A DNA stretch of 64,000 nt from Rhizobium sp. TH2 (lineage in GTDB: Bacteria > Pseudomonadota > Alphaproteobacteria > Rhizobiales > Rhizobiaceae), in assembly GCF_024707525.1 (NCBI RefSeq), contig NZ_CP062231.1, positions 620,001-684,000 on the forward strand, in the 5' to 3' direction. The number at the start of each line of letters is the position of its first letter. The first letter of the stretch is position 1. Below, one piece after another: positions 17,420 through 25,757 of the stretch. The notes beneath the pieces were generated by a model. It made no database searches, was not told the DNA's origin, and saw only the letters and a list, made by a program, of their open reading frames with translations. The position numbers and the translations under genes were made by a program.

Positions 17420-18621
17420 TGCTGACCCCTTATACAGAATCCGACGCCATCTCCCTCGTGAAAACCGCCGCCCGCAGCAACCTCACGCTCGAAATCCGTG
17501 GCGGCGGCACCAAGGCCGGTCTAGGCCGCCCCGTCCATACGACCGAGGTCCTCTCCACCTCCGAACTCAAGGGCATCACCGCCTATAACCCGGCCGAAAT
17601 GGTGATGACCGCCAAATCAGGCACGCCACTTTCCGAATTGGTAGCAGCTGCCGCCGAACACCGGCAGGGCCTGGCTTTCGAGCCCGCCGATTATCGCGGC
17701 ATCTATGGCAGCGAGGGCGAGCCGACGATCGGCGGCACCTTCGCCTGCAATCTCTCCGGCCCCCGCCGCTTCCAGGCAGGTGCGGCCCGCGATCACCTGC
17801 TTGGCCTCCGCTTCGTCAACGGCATGGGCGAAGTGATCCAGGCCGGCGGCCGCGTGATGAAGAACGTCACCGGGCTCGACCTGCCGAAACTGATGGCAGG
17901 TTCGCACGGCACGCTCGGCCTGATGACGGAACTGACCTTCAAGGTCCTGCCGCTGCCCGAGACATCCGCCACGATCGTGCTCGCCGGGCTGGATGAAGCC
18001 ACGGCCACGCAGGCCATGGCCGAGGCACTCGCCATGTCGGTGGAAGTCTCCGGCGCGGCGCACCTGCCCGAGAGCTGCCGCGCCCGGTTCCTCGGTGGCA
18101 CACTGCCCGTTGCAGGCGCCACCGTGCTCAGGCTGGAAGGCCTCGGCTTCTCGGTGAAGGAACGCGCGGCCAAGCTCGTCGCCGCCTTCGCCAAGGTCGC
18201 CTTGGTCTCTCAACTGGATCACGAACAGACAACATCGCTCTGGCAGGAAATCCGCGACGCCAAGCCGTTTCACGCGGATGGTCGGGAACGACCCTTGTGG
18301 AAATTTTCCACCGCGCCCTCGATGGGCCACCAGATCCTCTCGGCACTCCGGCTGCAAACCGGCGTCGATGGCTATCTCGACTGGCAGGGCGGGTTGCTGT
18401 GGCTGCGCATGGAAGCCGCGCCCGAAGCGGAGCTCGTGCGCGATCTGGTCAAACAGGCGGGCGGACATGCAACGCTTGTGCGAGCGAGTGATGATGATCG
18501 TTCCGCAATCCCCGCGTTTCAGCCAGAAGCTCCAGCCGTGGCTGCGCTTTCGGCCCGTATCCGCGAAAAATTCGATCCGGCGGGGATATTCAATCCAGGG
18601 AGGATGTCACTTTTAACTTGA
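17419..18621 (+). CDS. glcE: Glycolate oxidase FAD-binding subunit GlcE
   Basis: 400-residue second FAD-binding-type subunit of the glycolate oxidase complex. Motifs: EIRGGGTKAGLGR, GEPTIGGTFACNLSGPRRF, GRVMKNVTGLDLPKLMAGSHG, and a C-terminal FDPAGIFNPGRM typical of the FAD-linked oxidase C-terminal domain. Start shares a base with the glcD stop. In other rhizobia glcF follows directly; here a toxin-antitoxin pair intervenes. Confidence 0.9.
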   Translation: MLTPYTESDAISLVKTAARSNLTLEIRGGGTKAGLGRPVHTTEVLSTSELKGITAYNPAEMVMTAKSGTPLSELVAAAAEHRQGLAFEPADYRGIYGSEGEPTIGGTFACNLSGPRRFQAGAARDHLLGLRFVNGMGEVIQAGGRVMKNVTGLDLPKLMAGSHGTLGLMTELTFKVLPLPETSATIVLAGLDEATATQAMAEALAMSVEVSGAAHLPESCRARFLGGTLPVAGATVLRLEGLGFSVKERAAKLVAAFAKVALVSQLDHEQTTSLWQEIRDAKPFHADGRERPLWKFSTAPSMGHQILSALRLQTGVDGYLDWQGGLLWLRMEAAPEAELVRDLVKQAGGHATLVRASDDDRSAIPAFQPEAPAVAALSARIREKFDPAGIFNPGRMSLLT

Positions 18622-18675
18622 TGCAGGAAGTGACAAAACATACATATGGGCTACAACGTAGCCCAGGAGAATATG

Positions 18676-18939
18676 ATGAGCGAGAATGCTGTTGTTCGAG
18701 CCCGAATTAACGAGGACGTGAAGAACGAAGCGTCAGCTGTTCTGGACGCGATGGGACTTACTGTTTCCGACGCATTCCGGATGATGATGGTACGGATCGC
18801 ACGCGAGAAGGCGCTCCCCTTTGACCCACTCATTCCGAACGATGAGACGATCGAAGCCATCAAGGCGGCGCGACGCGGCGAACTGACGACCGTTGGTTCG
18901 GTTGACGAGCTTTTTGCGAGCCTCAATGCGGACGATTAA
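18676..18939 (+). CDS. RelB/DinJ-family antitoxin
   Basis: 87 residues. The N-terminal half (VVRARINEDVKNEASAVLDA, then MGLTVSDAFRMMMVRIA) is the RHH-type RelB/DinJ fold; the C-terminus is acidic (VDELFASLNADD). ATG 18676 is six bases from AGGAG; the neighbouring ATG at 18673 is closer than usual. It overlaps the toxin gene by 14 bases. The composition is less GC-rich than the flanking glc genes, fitting acquisition by transfer. Confidence 0.82.
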   Translation: MSENAVVRARINEDVKNEASAVLDAMGLTVSDAFRMMMVRIAREKALPFDPLIPNDETIEAIKAARRGELTTVGSVDELFASLNADD

Positions 18940-19207
18940 ATTCTCCAATAAATTCAAGCGCGATTACAAGCGAGAGAAAAGTGGCCGATCAGCCAAGAAC
19001 CTCGATCCGCTTTTGAATGAGATTGTGCAGATTCTTGTCGCCGATGAGCAGTTGCCGAGGAAGAATTTCGATCATCCGCTCACTGGTAATTGGATTGACT
19101 GTCGAGATTGTCATGTGAGGCCGGACCTAGTGCTTATTTATCGCAAACTGGGCGATGATGTGCTGGAATTAGTGCGGCTTGGTTCGCATAGCGAATTGGG
19201 GCTTTGA
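18926..19207 (+). CDS. YafQ-like RelE/ParE-superfamily toxin
   Basis: 93-residue mRNA interferase candidate. The YafQ C-terminal signature is visible: DHPLTGNWIDCRDCHV, then RPDLVLIYR and LVRLGSHSELGL, with the two His and the Asp of the catalytic region. ATG 18926 lies within the antitoxin 3' end. The pair occupies nearly all the DNA between glcE and glcF, and the toxin stop is 6 bases before glcF, so glcF translation may depend on this reading. Confidence 0.82.
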   Translation: MRTIKFSNKFKRDYKREKSGRSAKNLDPLLNEIVQILVADEQLPRKNFDHPLTGNWIDCRDCHVRPDLVLIYRKLGDDVLELVRLGSHSELGL

Positions 19208-19213
19208 GCGACA

Positions 19214-20512
19214 ATGCAAACCAATTTCACCCCGGCTCAGCTCGCCGATCCCAAGACCGCGGAAGCCGAAGGCATTATCCGCAAATGCGTCCATTGCGGC
19301 TTCTGCACCGCCACCTGTCCGACCTATGTCACGCTCGGCAATGAACTCGACAGCCCGCGCGGCCGCATTTACCTGATCAAGGAAATGCTGGAGAACGATC
19401 GCGCCGCCGATGCCCGCACGGCGCTGCATATCGATCGCTGCCTGTCGTGTCTTGCCTGCACCACGACCTGTCCCTCCGGTGTCGATTACATGCACCTGAT
19501 CGATCAGGCCCGGGTCCATGTCGAAAACACCTACAAGCGTCCGCCGCTAGTCCGTCTGCAGCGTGCGGCACTCGCCTATTTCATGACGTCGCCGAAGCGG
19601 TTCCGGCTGGCCATGACGCTCGCGGCACTCGGCCGGCCCTTCGCCGGCATCATGAAGCGCATCCCTGCGCTAAAAGCCTTCGGCGCCATGCTCGAACTCG
19701 CGCCGCGTGCGCTGCCCGCGAAGTCGCGTTTTGCCGAACCCGGCACATTTCCCGCAAAGCAACCCAGGCGCCAGCGCGTGGCGATGCTCTCGGGCTGCGT
19801 CCAGCCGGTTATGGACCCCGGCATCAACCAGGCCGCGATCGAGCTTCTCAACAATCTCGGCATCGAGGTCGTGCTGCCTGACAACGAGGGCTGTTGCGGC
19901 TCGCTCCGCCATCACATGGGCCATGAGAACGCCGCACACGCCTCGGCCCGCAAGACCATCGACGCCTGGATATCGGAAATGGACGGCGAGGGGCTCGACG
20001 CAATCATCATCACCGCGTCCGGCTGCGGTAGCACGATCAAGGACTATGGCCATATGTTCAAGGCCGACCCGGCCTATGCGGAGAAAGCCCGGCGTGTCTC
20101 GGCGCTTGCCCGCGACGTGATGGAATATCTCGACAGCCTGGAGCTTCCGGAACAGCCGTCGCGCGGCATGACCGTCGCCTATCATTCGTCCTGCTCCCTG
20201 CAGCACGGCCAGCGCATCACCCTTCAGCCGAAGGCGCTGCTGCGGCGTGCGGGCTTTGCGGTCAAGGAACCGGCCGAGGGCCATCTCTGTTGCGGCTCGG
20301 CCGGCACTTACAACATGCTGCAATCCGATATCGCCGACCAACTCAAGGCGCGGAAGGTGAAGAACCTCAAGGCACTGAAGCCCGATGTCATCGCCGCTGG
20401 CAATCTCGGCTGTATCACCCAGATCGGCAGCGCGGCGGATATCCCGGTTCTCCACACGGTTGAACTGATGAACTGGGCCTATGGTGGCAAAAAACCTGAT
20501 GTGCTGAAATAA
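19214..20512 (+). CDS. glcF: Glycolate oxidase iron-sulfur subunit GlcF
   Basis: 432-residue electron-transfer subunit. Two 4Fe-4S ferredoxin motifs are intact (CVHCGFCTATCPTY about residues 22-35, CLSCLACTTTCPSG about 76-89), followed by the two cysteine-rich CCG domains (GCCGSLRHHMG and HLCCGSAGTYN). It begins 6 bases after the embedded toxin gene. Together with glcD and glcE it makes a complete glycolate oxidase set. Confidence 0.93.
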   Translation: MQTNFTPAQLADPKTAEAEGIIRKCVHCGFCTATCPTYVTLGNELDSPRGRIYLIKEMLENDRAADARTALHIDRCLSCLACTTTCPSGVDYMHLIDQARVHVENTYKRPPLVRLQRAALAYFMTSPKRFRLAMTLAALGRPFAGIMKRIPALKAFGAMLELAPRALPAKSRFAEPGTFPAKQPRRQRVAMLSGCVQPVMDPGINQAAIELLNNLGIEVVLPDNEGCCGSLRHHMGHENAAHASARKTIDAWISEMDGEGLDAIIITASGCGSTIKDYGHMFKADPAYAEKARRVSALARDVMEYLDSLELPEQPSRGMTVAYHSSCSLQHGQRITLQPKALLRRAGFAVKEPAEGHLCCGSAGTYNMLQSDIADQLKARKVKNLKALKPDVIAAGNLGCITQIGSAADIPVLHTVELMNWAYGGKKPDVLK

Positions 20513-20565
20513 AACCGCCATCCCGCCCGTGTTATCCGCAATCCTTACGATTTCGGGGCAATGAT

Positions 20566-21033
20566 ATGACATCGAGACTGAAATATTGGGCGCTCGGCGC
20601 CATCATCGCCTGCACGCCTGCCACGGCCTTCGCCACCGGAGGGCTCGGCTGCAGCATCGACGACGGGAATGTGAACCTCACCTTCGAGTCGATCTTCAGC
20701 TATTCGGATATCGGCGGCCTGTTCCAGATCCGCGGCGAGCTCGAATCCAAGGACAAGCGCACCGAGAAGACGCTCCGGAAATTCACGCTCGATGGCTCCG
20801 AACTCAAGCAGCAATGGTTTCGCGGCAACGATCTCAAGCTGATGATCTATCGTGAGACGGAAGGCGACGGCGTGCCGTTCGCCTCGGTCAAGCTGATCAT
20901 CGAGGCAAACAAGCCGCCGGAAGAGGAATTCGAGTATTCCGGCAAATACGCGCTCACCATCGAGCCGGCCACCGAAGGCAGCGAGAGCAAGGCCTTCACC
21001 GTCGAGGGTAAGATCACCTGCTCGGCGGGGTGA
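20566..21033 (+). CDS. Secreted hypothetical protein
   Basis: 155 residues with a clear Sec signal (WALGAIIACTPATAFA, cleavage near residue 23). The mature part is beta-strand-rich with two Cys, one near each end (GLGCSID and ITCSAG), that could pair in the periplasm. No domain recognised. Convergent with the beta-barrel gene, 24 bases away. Confidence 0.65.
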   Translation: MTSRLKYWALGAIIACTPATAFATGGLGCSIDDGNVNLTFESIFSYSDIGGLFQIRGELESKDKRTEKTLRKFTLDGSELKQQWFRGNDLKLMIYRETEGDGVPFASVKLIIEANKPPEEEFEYSGKYALTIEPATEGSESKAFTVEGKITCSAG

Positions 21034-21057
21034 ACCACCGGGCACGGCTGGAGTTGG

Positions 21058-21720
21058 TTAGAAATTATACGACAGGCCGAAACTGATCGCATTGGTCAGG
21101 ATGTTCGTCTTGAGCTTGTCGCCCGAGTCGATATCCACATTCACCCGGCTGTAGTTGAATTTGTATTCGGTGAAAGCCGAGATGTGGTCGGTGAACTTGT
21201 AGTCCACGCCGAGCATCAATTGCCCCGTGACGCCGCCAAGCTGATATTCCGACGTCGTGCCCGATGGGCGGGTCACTTCCACATGCGGTACGTTCGCGCC
21301 GATGCCGGCGCCGAGATAGGGCGTCCAGTCGCGATCGCCCTTGAAGCGGTAGAGCACGTTGGCGGTGGCGAGGTTCAGGCCGTCGGTGAATTCGAAATGC
21401 GTCCAGCCCGGCGTCTTGTGATTGAGCGTATTGTCGCGCGCATAGACCTTTGCATGGTTGAAATCGAGCGCCAGCCCGATCTCGTCATAACCCCAGTCGT
21501 CGAGCCAGTATGTACCGCGAACGCCCCAATAGGGCGGCATCTCGAATGATTTGCCATCCCAACCGGCCGTGAACTTGGTGCCGTCGGTCACATTGACCGT
21601 GCTGTGCGGCGCCGTCTGCCAGCCGCCGTAGACTGAGATTGTCGGATCGGCGAAAGCCATGGTTGTGGATGCGAGAAGCGCGGCAGCGCCAAGCCCGATG
21701 CGAACGACTATGCTGTTCAT
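21058..21720 (-). CDS. Outer-membrane beta-barrel protein, possibly LpxQ-like lipid A oxidase
   Basis: 220 residues with a signal peptide (cleaved near ADPTISVYG). The body alternates amphipathic strands and ends in FGLSYNF, the terminal-Phe pattern of outer-membrane barrels. The segments VYGGWQTAPHS, MPPYWGVRGTYW and DFNHAKVYA recall proteins annotated as rhizobial lipid A oxidase (LpxQ), which converts the proximal glucosamine to 2-aminogluconate; this is recollected similarity, not a computed match. A generic opacity-type porin is the alternative. Confidence 0.7.
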   Translation of the reverse strand: MNSIVVRIGLGAAALLASTTMAFADPTISVYGGWQTAPHSTVNVTDGTKFTAGWDGKSFEMPPYWGVRGTYWLDDWGYDEIGLALDFNHAKVYARDNTLNHKTPGWTHFEFTDGLNLATANVLYRFKGDRDWTPYLGAGIGANVPHVEVTRPSGTTSEYQLGGVTGQLMLGVDYKFTDHISAFTEYKFNYSRVNVDIDSGDKLKTNILTNAISFGLSYNF

Positions 21721-21866
21721 CGAATGTCCCTCAAGGCGCGTGGAGCCCCTGCGCCGATCGTCAAATCACCTGCCGAAGCTATAGCGAATTTCGAGTCCGA
21801 AAAAGACACAAAAGCTCCAGCCATTCGATAAGGCGGAAGTGTGTAATTTCTGCAACATCACCCGCA

Positions 21867-21898
21867 AACAGAAATCCCGGAACTCTCGCCCCGGGATC
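21867..21898 (-). terminator. Terminator after the first L,D-transpeptidase gene
   Basis: On the minus strand: ATCCCGG, a ten-base loop, CCGGGAT, then TTCTGTTT. The T run is imperfect. Confidence 0.5.
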
Positions 21899-21923
21899 GA
21901 AGATCAGGTCATTTTGCTCGACG

Positions 21924-22631
21924 TTACTCGAAGGAAGCGAAGAGCTGGCGGAAATAGTCGACGCCCTGGTCGTTGAACCGCACCTTGCCCTGCCGATTGC
22001 CGGGACCGACGACGATCACCTTGGCGCCAATCTGTGCGCGATCGTAGAGATGCACGACATCCTTGTTCATCATGCGGATGCAGCCCGAAGACATATTGAG
22101 CCCGATCGACCACGGCTCGTTGGTGCCGTGGATGCGGAAGCCCGAATCATTACGGCCCTTGTAGAGATAGAGCGCGCGCGCACCGAGCGGGTTGTTCAGG
22201 TTGCCCTTCACGCCCTCGACGCGGTCGGGCAGGATACGGCCCTTCTTGCGCTCGCGGGCGACCATTTCCCTGGGCGGAACCCAGGTCGGCCATTCGGCCA
22301 TGCGCTGCACCTTCATCACCCCCGACCAGCCGAAGCCGTCGCGGCCGACGCCGATGCCGTAGCGCGTCGCCCTGTTATTGCCTTCGACATAATAGAGGAA
22401 CTTGTTGTTGGTATCGACGATGATCGTGCCGGGCGCTTCGTCGGTGTCGAGCTTGACCACCCTGCGCTGATATTTCGCCGCCGGCTTCCTGGCGATCGCC
22501 ACCTTGACGATGTCGCTGTTCGCCCCGTCGATCGTGGCCGCCTGCCGCGTGAACGCATTGGCGTCCTGGACCAGCATGCCCGTTGCGGCAATCACGCCCG
22601 CCATCAGGATTGACTGTAACTTGCCGTACAT
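21924..22631 (-). CDS. L,D-transpeptidase (YkuD / ErfK-YbiS family)
   Basis: 235-residue periplasmic enzyme that makes 3-3 peptidoglycan crosslinks or anchors proteins to peptidoglycan. N-terminal export signal (about residues 1-27), then the YkuD domain with IIVDTNNKFLYYVEG, HGTNEPWSIG and the catalytic SSGCIRMMNKDVVHLYDR. Second of two tandem paralogues on this strand, each apparently with its own promoter because a hairpin lies between them. Confidence 0.87.
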   Translation of the reverse strand: MYGKLQSILMAGVIAATGMLVQDANAFTRQAATIDGANSDIVKVAIARKPAAKYQRRVVKLDTDEAPGTIIVDTNNKFLYYVEGNNRATRYGIGVGRDGFGWSGVMKVQRMAEWPTWVPPREMVARERKKGRILPDRVEGVKGNLNNPLGARALYLYKGRNDSGFRIHGTNEPWSIGLNMSSGCIRMMNKDVVHLYDRAQIGAKVIVVGPGNRQGKVRFNDQGVDYFRQLFASFE

Positions 22632-22694
22632 CTTCTTCCCCGTCAGTAGAATATTTGTTCAGAACCGTACCGCACTCACCGATAAATTCAAGAA

Positions 22695-22712
22695 GCCGGA
22701 CGTTTGTCCGGC
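22695..22712 (-). terminator. Terminator after the second L,D-transpeptidase gene
   Basis: Perfect 7-bp hairpin GCCGGAC-loop-GTCCGGC; read on the minus strand it is followed by TTCTTGAATTT. Confidence 0.55.
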
Positions 22713-22778
22713 CTCTAACATGCGTTCACATTCATGTGTTTGTCGCAACAATCGGCAAGTGTTGCCCAATTGCGTCTG

Positions 22779-23513
22779 TCAGATGACGATGACCCGTGTG
22801 CCGACCTTCACCCGCTCGTAAAGATCGACGACGTCCTGGTTGCGCAGGCGGATGCAACCCGAGGAGACCGCATAGCCGATCGTCCAGGGCGCATTGGTGC
22901 CGTGGATGCGGTAAAGCGTCGAGCCGAGATACATGGCCCGCGCGCCGAGCGGATTGGCCTCGCTGCCTTCCATATGCGCCGGCAGGATGTGGCCCTTGGC
23001 CGCTTCGCGCGTGATCATTTCCTGCGGCGGGTTCCATTCCGGCCATTCCGCCTTGCGGGTGATCCTGTGTTCGCCGGCCCATTCGAAGCCCGGCTTGCCG
23101 ACGCCGACGCCATAGCGCCGGGCCTTGCCATCAGCCAGGACGAGGTAGAGGAACCGGTTGTTGGTGTCGATGACAATCGTGCCCGGCCTGTACTTGGTCT
23201 CGTACTCCACCACCTGCGGCAGGAACTGCGGCTCCATCTGCTCGATCGGCGGCTTTTCGGCGCGATAGGTCACCTGCTGCACGACAGGCCGGCTGAACAG
23301 GCCGGCACGGCGCACCGTGCGATACTGTACCTGGCGGCGCTCGACCTTGCGCAGCACGCGGGCACGCACGGGGCCGGAAAGCTGCGTCATCCATTCGCCG
23401 GCAATGCCGGATTCGATAATGACGGGGCGGATGACCTTGTAGCGCTCGTCGGCCTGGACGGAGACGGCGAAAAGCGCGAATGCGGATGCGAGAAGAAGGG
23501 TCTTTCTGATCAT
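22779..23513 (-). CDS. L,D-transpeptidase (YkuD / ErfK-YbiS family)
   Basis: 244 residues from ATG 23513, which is followed by a normal signal peptide (MIRKTLLLASAFALFAVSVQ); upstream in-frame starts add residues with no export character. A linker rich in Arg and Gln (residues about 45-95) precedes the YkuD domain, which has IVIDTNNRFLYLVLADGK, HGTNAPWTIG and catalytic SSGCIRLRNQDVVDLYER. Paralogue of the neighbouring downstream gene. Confidence 0.87.
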   Translation of the reverse strand: MIRKTLLLASAFALFAVSVQADERYKVIRPVIIESGIAGEWMTQLSGPVRARVLRKVERRQVQYRTVRRAGLFSRPVVQQVTYRAEKPPIEQMEPQFLPQVVEYETKYRPGTIVIDTNNRFLYLVLADGKARRYGVGVGKPGFEWAGEHRITRKAEWPEWNPPQEMITREAAKGHILPAHMEGSEANPLGARAMYLGSTLYRIHGTNAPWTIGYAVSSGCIRLRNQDVVDLYERVKVGTRVIVI

Positions 23514-23707
23514 CGGGACTACTCGTGACTGGAAACCAAATGAACCTGATGGGCCGACCATGCGCCATATCCCCAAGCGAATGGTAAACGGGTGTTCATT
23601 AAGACTGTTTTCCGGCAATGAACCTTTTGTCAGGGTTACTGCCGGGTTTTGAAAGATGGTTATGCAATGGTAAAGCCTTTGAAACGCAGCGATTTCCGGA
23701 GGAATTC

Positions 23708-24316
23708 ATGGAAGGATTGATCACGGCGGATAGCGACGGGCTGACGCGCTGCCACTGGCATGGCGGGCTCGAGGACTACATGCGCTACCATGATACCGAA
23801 TGGGGTTATCCGGTGCATGATGATATCCGCCTGTTCGAGAAGATCTGCCTCGAAGGTTTCCAGTCCGGCCTGTCGTGGCTGACGATTCTCCGCAAGCGCG
23901 ACGCCTTCCGCGCGGGCTTTGCCGGCTTCGATTTCAACAAGGTCGCATTGTTCGGCGAGAGCGATATCGAGCGGCTATTGGGCGACAAGGGCATCGTCCG
24001 CCATCGCGGCAAGATCGTCTCGACCATCAACAATGCAAAGCGCGCCATCGACCTGAAAAAGGAATTCGGCACGCTGGACAAATATTTCTGGAGCCATGCG
24101 CCACAGCCCGGCGAACGGCCCGACCGGATCGATCTCGCCTGGTTGCGCGCCAACCCGACGTCGCCCGCCTCGGTCAGGCTGTCCAAGGATTTGAAGAAGC
24201 GCGGCTGGACTTTTGTCGGCCCGACCACGGTCTATGCCTTCATGCAGGCCATGGGTCTGGTGAACGATCACCTTGAAGGTTGTTTCTGCCGTGCCAAGGC
24301 GCTGGCGATGAAGTAA
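23708..24316 (+). CDS. tag: DNA-3-methyladenine glycosylase I
   Basis: Base-excision repair enzyme removing 3-methyladenine. 202 residues from ATG 23708, which has GGAGGAATTC directly upstream. Conserved features: RCHWHGG and YHDTEWG (zinc ligands and start of the fold), LFEKICLEGFQSGLSWLTIL with the catalytic Glu, and the C-terminal NDHLEGCFCR zinc ligands. Followed 9 bases later by recO, making a small DNA-repair unit. Confidence 0.93.
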   Translation: MEGLITADSDGLTRCHWHGGLEDYMRYHDTEWGYPVHDDIRLFEKICLEGFQSGLSWLTILRKRDAFRAGFAGFDFNKVALFGESDIERLLGDKGIVRHRGKIVSTINNAKRAIDLKKEFGTLDKYFWSHAPQPGERPDRIDLAWLRANPTSPASVRLSKDLKKRGWTFVGPTTVYAFMQAMGLVNDHLEGCFCRAKALAMK

Positions 24317-24325
24317 AGTCGCGGA

Positions 24326-25099
24326 ATGCAGTGGCAAGATGAAGCGATCATACTCGGAGTCAGGCGGCATGGCGAAACCAGCGTCATCGCCGAGGTGATG
24401 ACGCGCGAGCGCGGCCGCCATCTCGGCCTCGTCCGCAACGGCCGCTCGCGCACCATGCAGCCCGTGCTGCAGCCGGGAAATCTCGTCGAGGTCACTTGGC
24501 GGGCGCGGCTCGATGAGCATCTCGGCAACTTCTCCACCGAGCCGCTGAACTTTCGCGCCGCGACGCTGATGGAACATGCCGCAAGCCTGCATGGCGTCCA
24601 GGCACTGGCAGCCCTGCTTCGGCTGCTCCCCGAACGCGACCCGCATCCGCATCTGTTCGATATGCTCAACATCGTGCTCGACCATCTCGGCGAGGCATCC
24701 GGCGCGGGCGAACTCTATATCCGCTTCGAACTTGCCGTCCTCAACGACCTCGGCTTCGGCCTCGATCTGCTCCAATGCGCCGCGACCGGCACCCGCGAGC
24801 AATTGGAATTCGTCTCGCCGAAATCGGGCAGGGCGGTCAGCCGCGATGCGGGCCTGCCCTACCAGGACAAACTCTTCCGCCTGCCGGAATTCCTGAAGGA
24901 AGGCTCACGCGAAAGCGCCGACGGGGCAAGCCTCGGCGAGGCCTTCCGCCTGACGCAATATTTCCTCAACCGCCACGTCTACGAACCCCGCGGCCTCGAA
25001 CCCGGCACCGCCCGTGACGGGTTTATCCGGGCTGTGCTGAATGAGTTGGCGCTTGAAGATCTTGCGCCGGAAAAGCCGCCTCCTCAAATCGCGACGTAG
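24326..25099 (+). CDS. recO: DNA repair protein RecO
   Basis: 257-residue recombination mediator acting with RecF and RecR to load RecA on gapped DNA. N-terminal OB fold ([20 protein letters not shown], then [17 protein letters not shown]), a helical middle ([18 protein letters not shown]) and a C-terminal [18 protein letters not shown] segment. The 3' end overlaps the convergent Dabb gene by 16 bases. Confidence 0.92.
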   Translation: MQWQDEAIILGVRRHGETSVIAEVMTRERGRHLGLVRNGRSRTMQPVLQPGNLVEVTWRARLDEHLGNFSTEPLNFRAATLMEHAASLHGVQALAALLRLLPERDPHPHLFDMLNIVLDHLGEASGAGELYIRFELAVLNDLGFGLDLLQCAATGTREQLEFVSPKSGRAVSRDAGLPYQDKLFRLPEFLKEGSRESADGASLGEAFRLTQYFLNRHVYEPRGLEPGTARDGFIRAVLNELALEDLAPEKPPPQIAT

Positions 25100-25374
25100 T
25101 CGGTCTCCATGAAATCCGACACCTCGACCAGCCAGCGGTCGCGGACGAAGGCGACATGCAGCGGATGGCCGTCATAGATGCCGTAGGCTGCCTGGTCGGC
25201 GAATTCCATCGAGAAGCCGAAGCTGAAACTGTTCTTCGGGCTCGTCTGCCGCAGCCGCTCGAATTTCTGGACGCCCGGAATTTCGGTCAGCACCAGCGCA
25301 TCATCGAGGAATTTCTTCTCCTCGGCCGAGCCTTTGGCATGCTTGAGATTGAATGCGACGGTGTGACGGATCAT
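25084..25374 (-). CDS. Stress-responsive alpha/beta barrel (Dabb) protein
   Basis: 96-residue dimeric ferredoxin-like barrel protein of unknown substrate. The start [12 protein letters not shown], the middle [20 protein letters not shown] and the end [10 protein letters not shown] follow the family pattern. ATG 25374 has GGGGAGG upstream; the longer reading is rejected. Tail-to-tail overlap with recO. Confidence 0.8.
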   Translation of the reverse strand: MIRHTVAFNLKHAKGSAEEKKFLDDALVLTEIPGVQKFERLRQTSPKNSFSFGFSMEFADQAAYGIYDGHPLHVAFVRDRWLVEVSDFMETDYVAI

Positions 25375-25486
25375 GCGGATACCTCCCCTTGTGGTTGGGT
25401 GAAGAGATACGGGAAAGCACGACAAATCAAGTGCGGGAAGACCCCGCCTCAAGACCTTTTGGGTTGGGGCTCGGCTGCTTGCCACA

Positions 25487-25623
25487 ACCGCGACGCCCTC
25501 CTCGGGCTTGTCCCGAGGATCTGGTGCGCTATCCGATTAACCATGCTAAAACAAACATTTACGTCGCGCTTCTATCCACCCTTACCAGATCCTCGGGACA
25601 AGCCCGAGGAGGACGTCGCGGGT
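25487..25623. repeat. Inverted-repeat element (family D) left of the IS1595-family transposon
   Basis: Two arms of about 39 bases (25487-25525 and 25584-25622) are inverted copies with about one mismatch, separated by 58 bases. Each arm is itself a hairpin around CTCGGGCTTGTCCCGAG. The dense, nested symmetry suggests a small mobile palindromic unit of the type dispersed in rhizobial genomes. Confidence 0.7.
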
Positions 25624-25685
25624 GGTTTGCTGAGAGGCGCAGGGCGAGGTCTTCGCTCCTAAACACAGCTTTGAGATGAAATAGG

Positions 25686-25693
25686 AAAATAAT
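25686..25693. repeat. Target-site duplication, left copy
   Basis: AAAATAAT, repeated at 28480-28487 directly outside the other terminal repeat. Both copies lie in a 13-base direct repeat GGAAAATAATCCT, so the exact junction could shift by a base or two. Confidence 0.8.
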
Positions 25694-25718
25694 CCTAATA
25701 TTATACTTGCCGTACCCA
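25694..25718 (+). repeat. Left terminal inverted repeat of the IS1595-family element
   Basis: 25 bp beginning CCTAATATTATACTT; matches the reverse complement of 28455-28479 with two mismatches. Confidence 0.85.
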
Positions 25719-25757
25719 TTTTCCTGTGATATACAATTATCACAAGGAGTTACCGCA

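Noticed and set aside
25375..25757. tRNA gene as the attachment site of the accessory patch
   Set aside because: No cloverleaf or T-loop motif (GGTTCGA-type) was found; the boundary is explained by the transposon target duplication.
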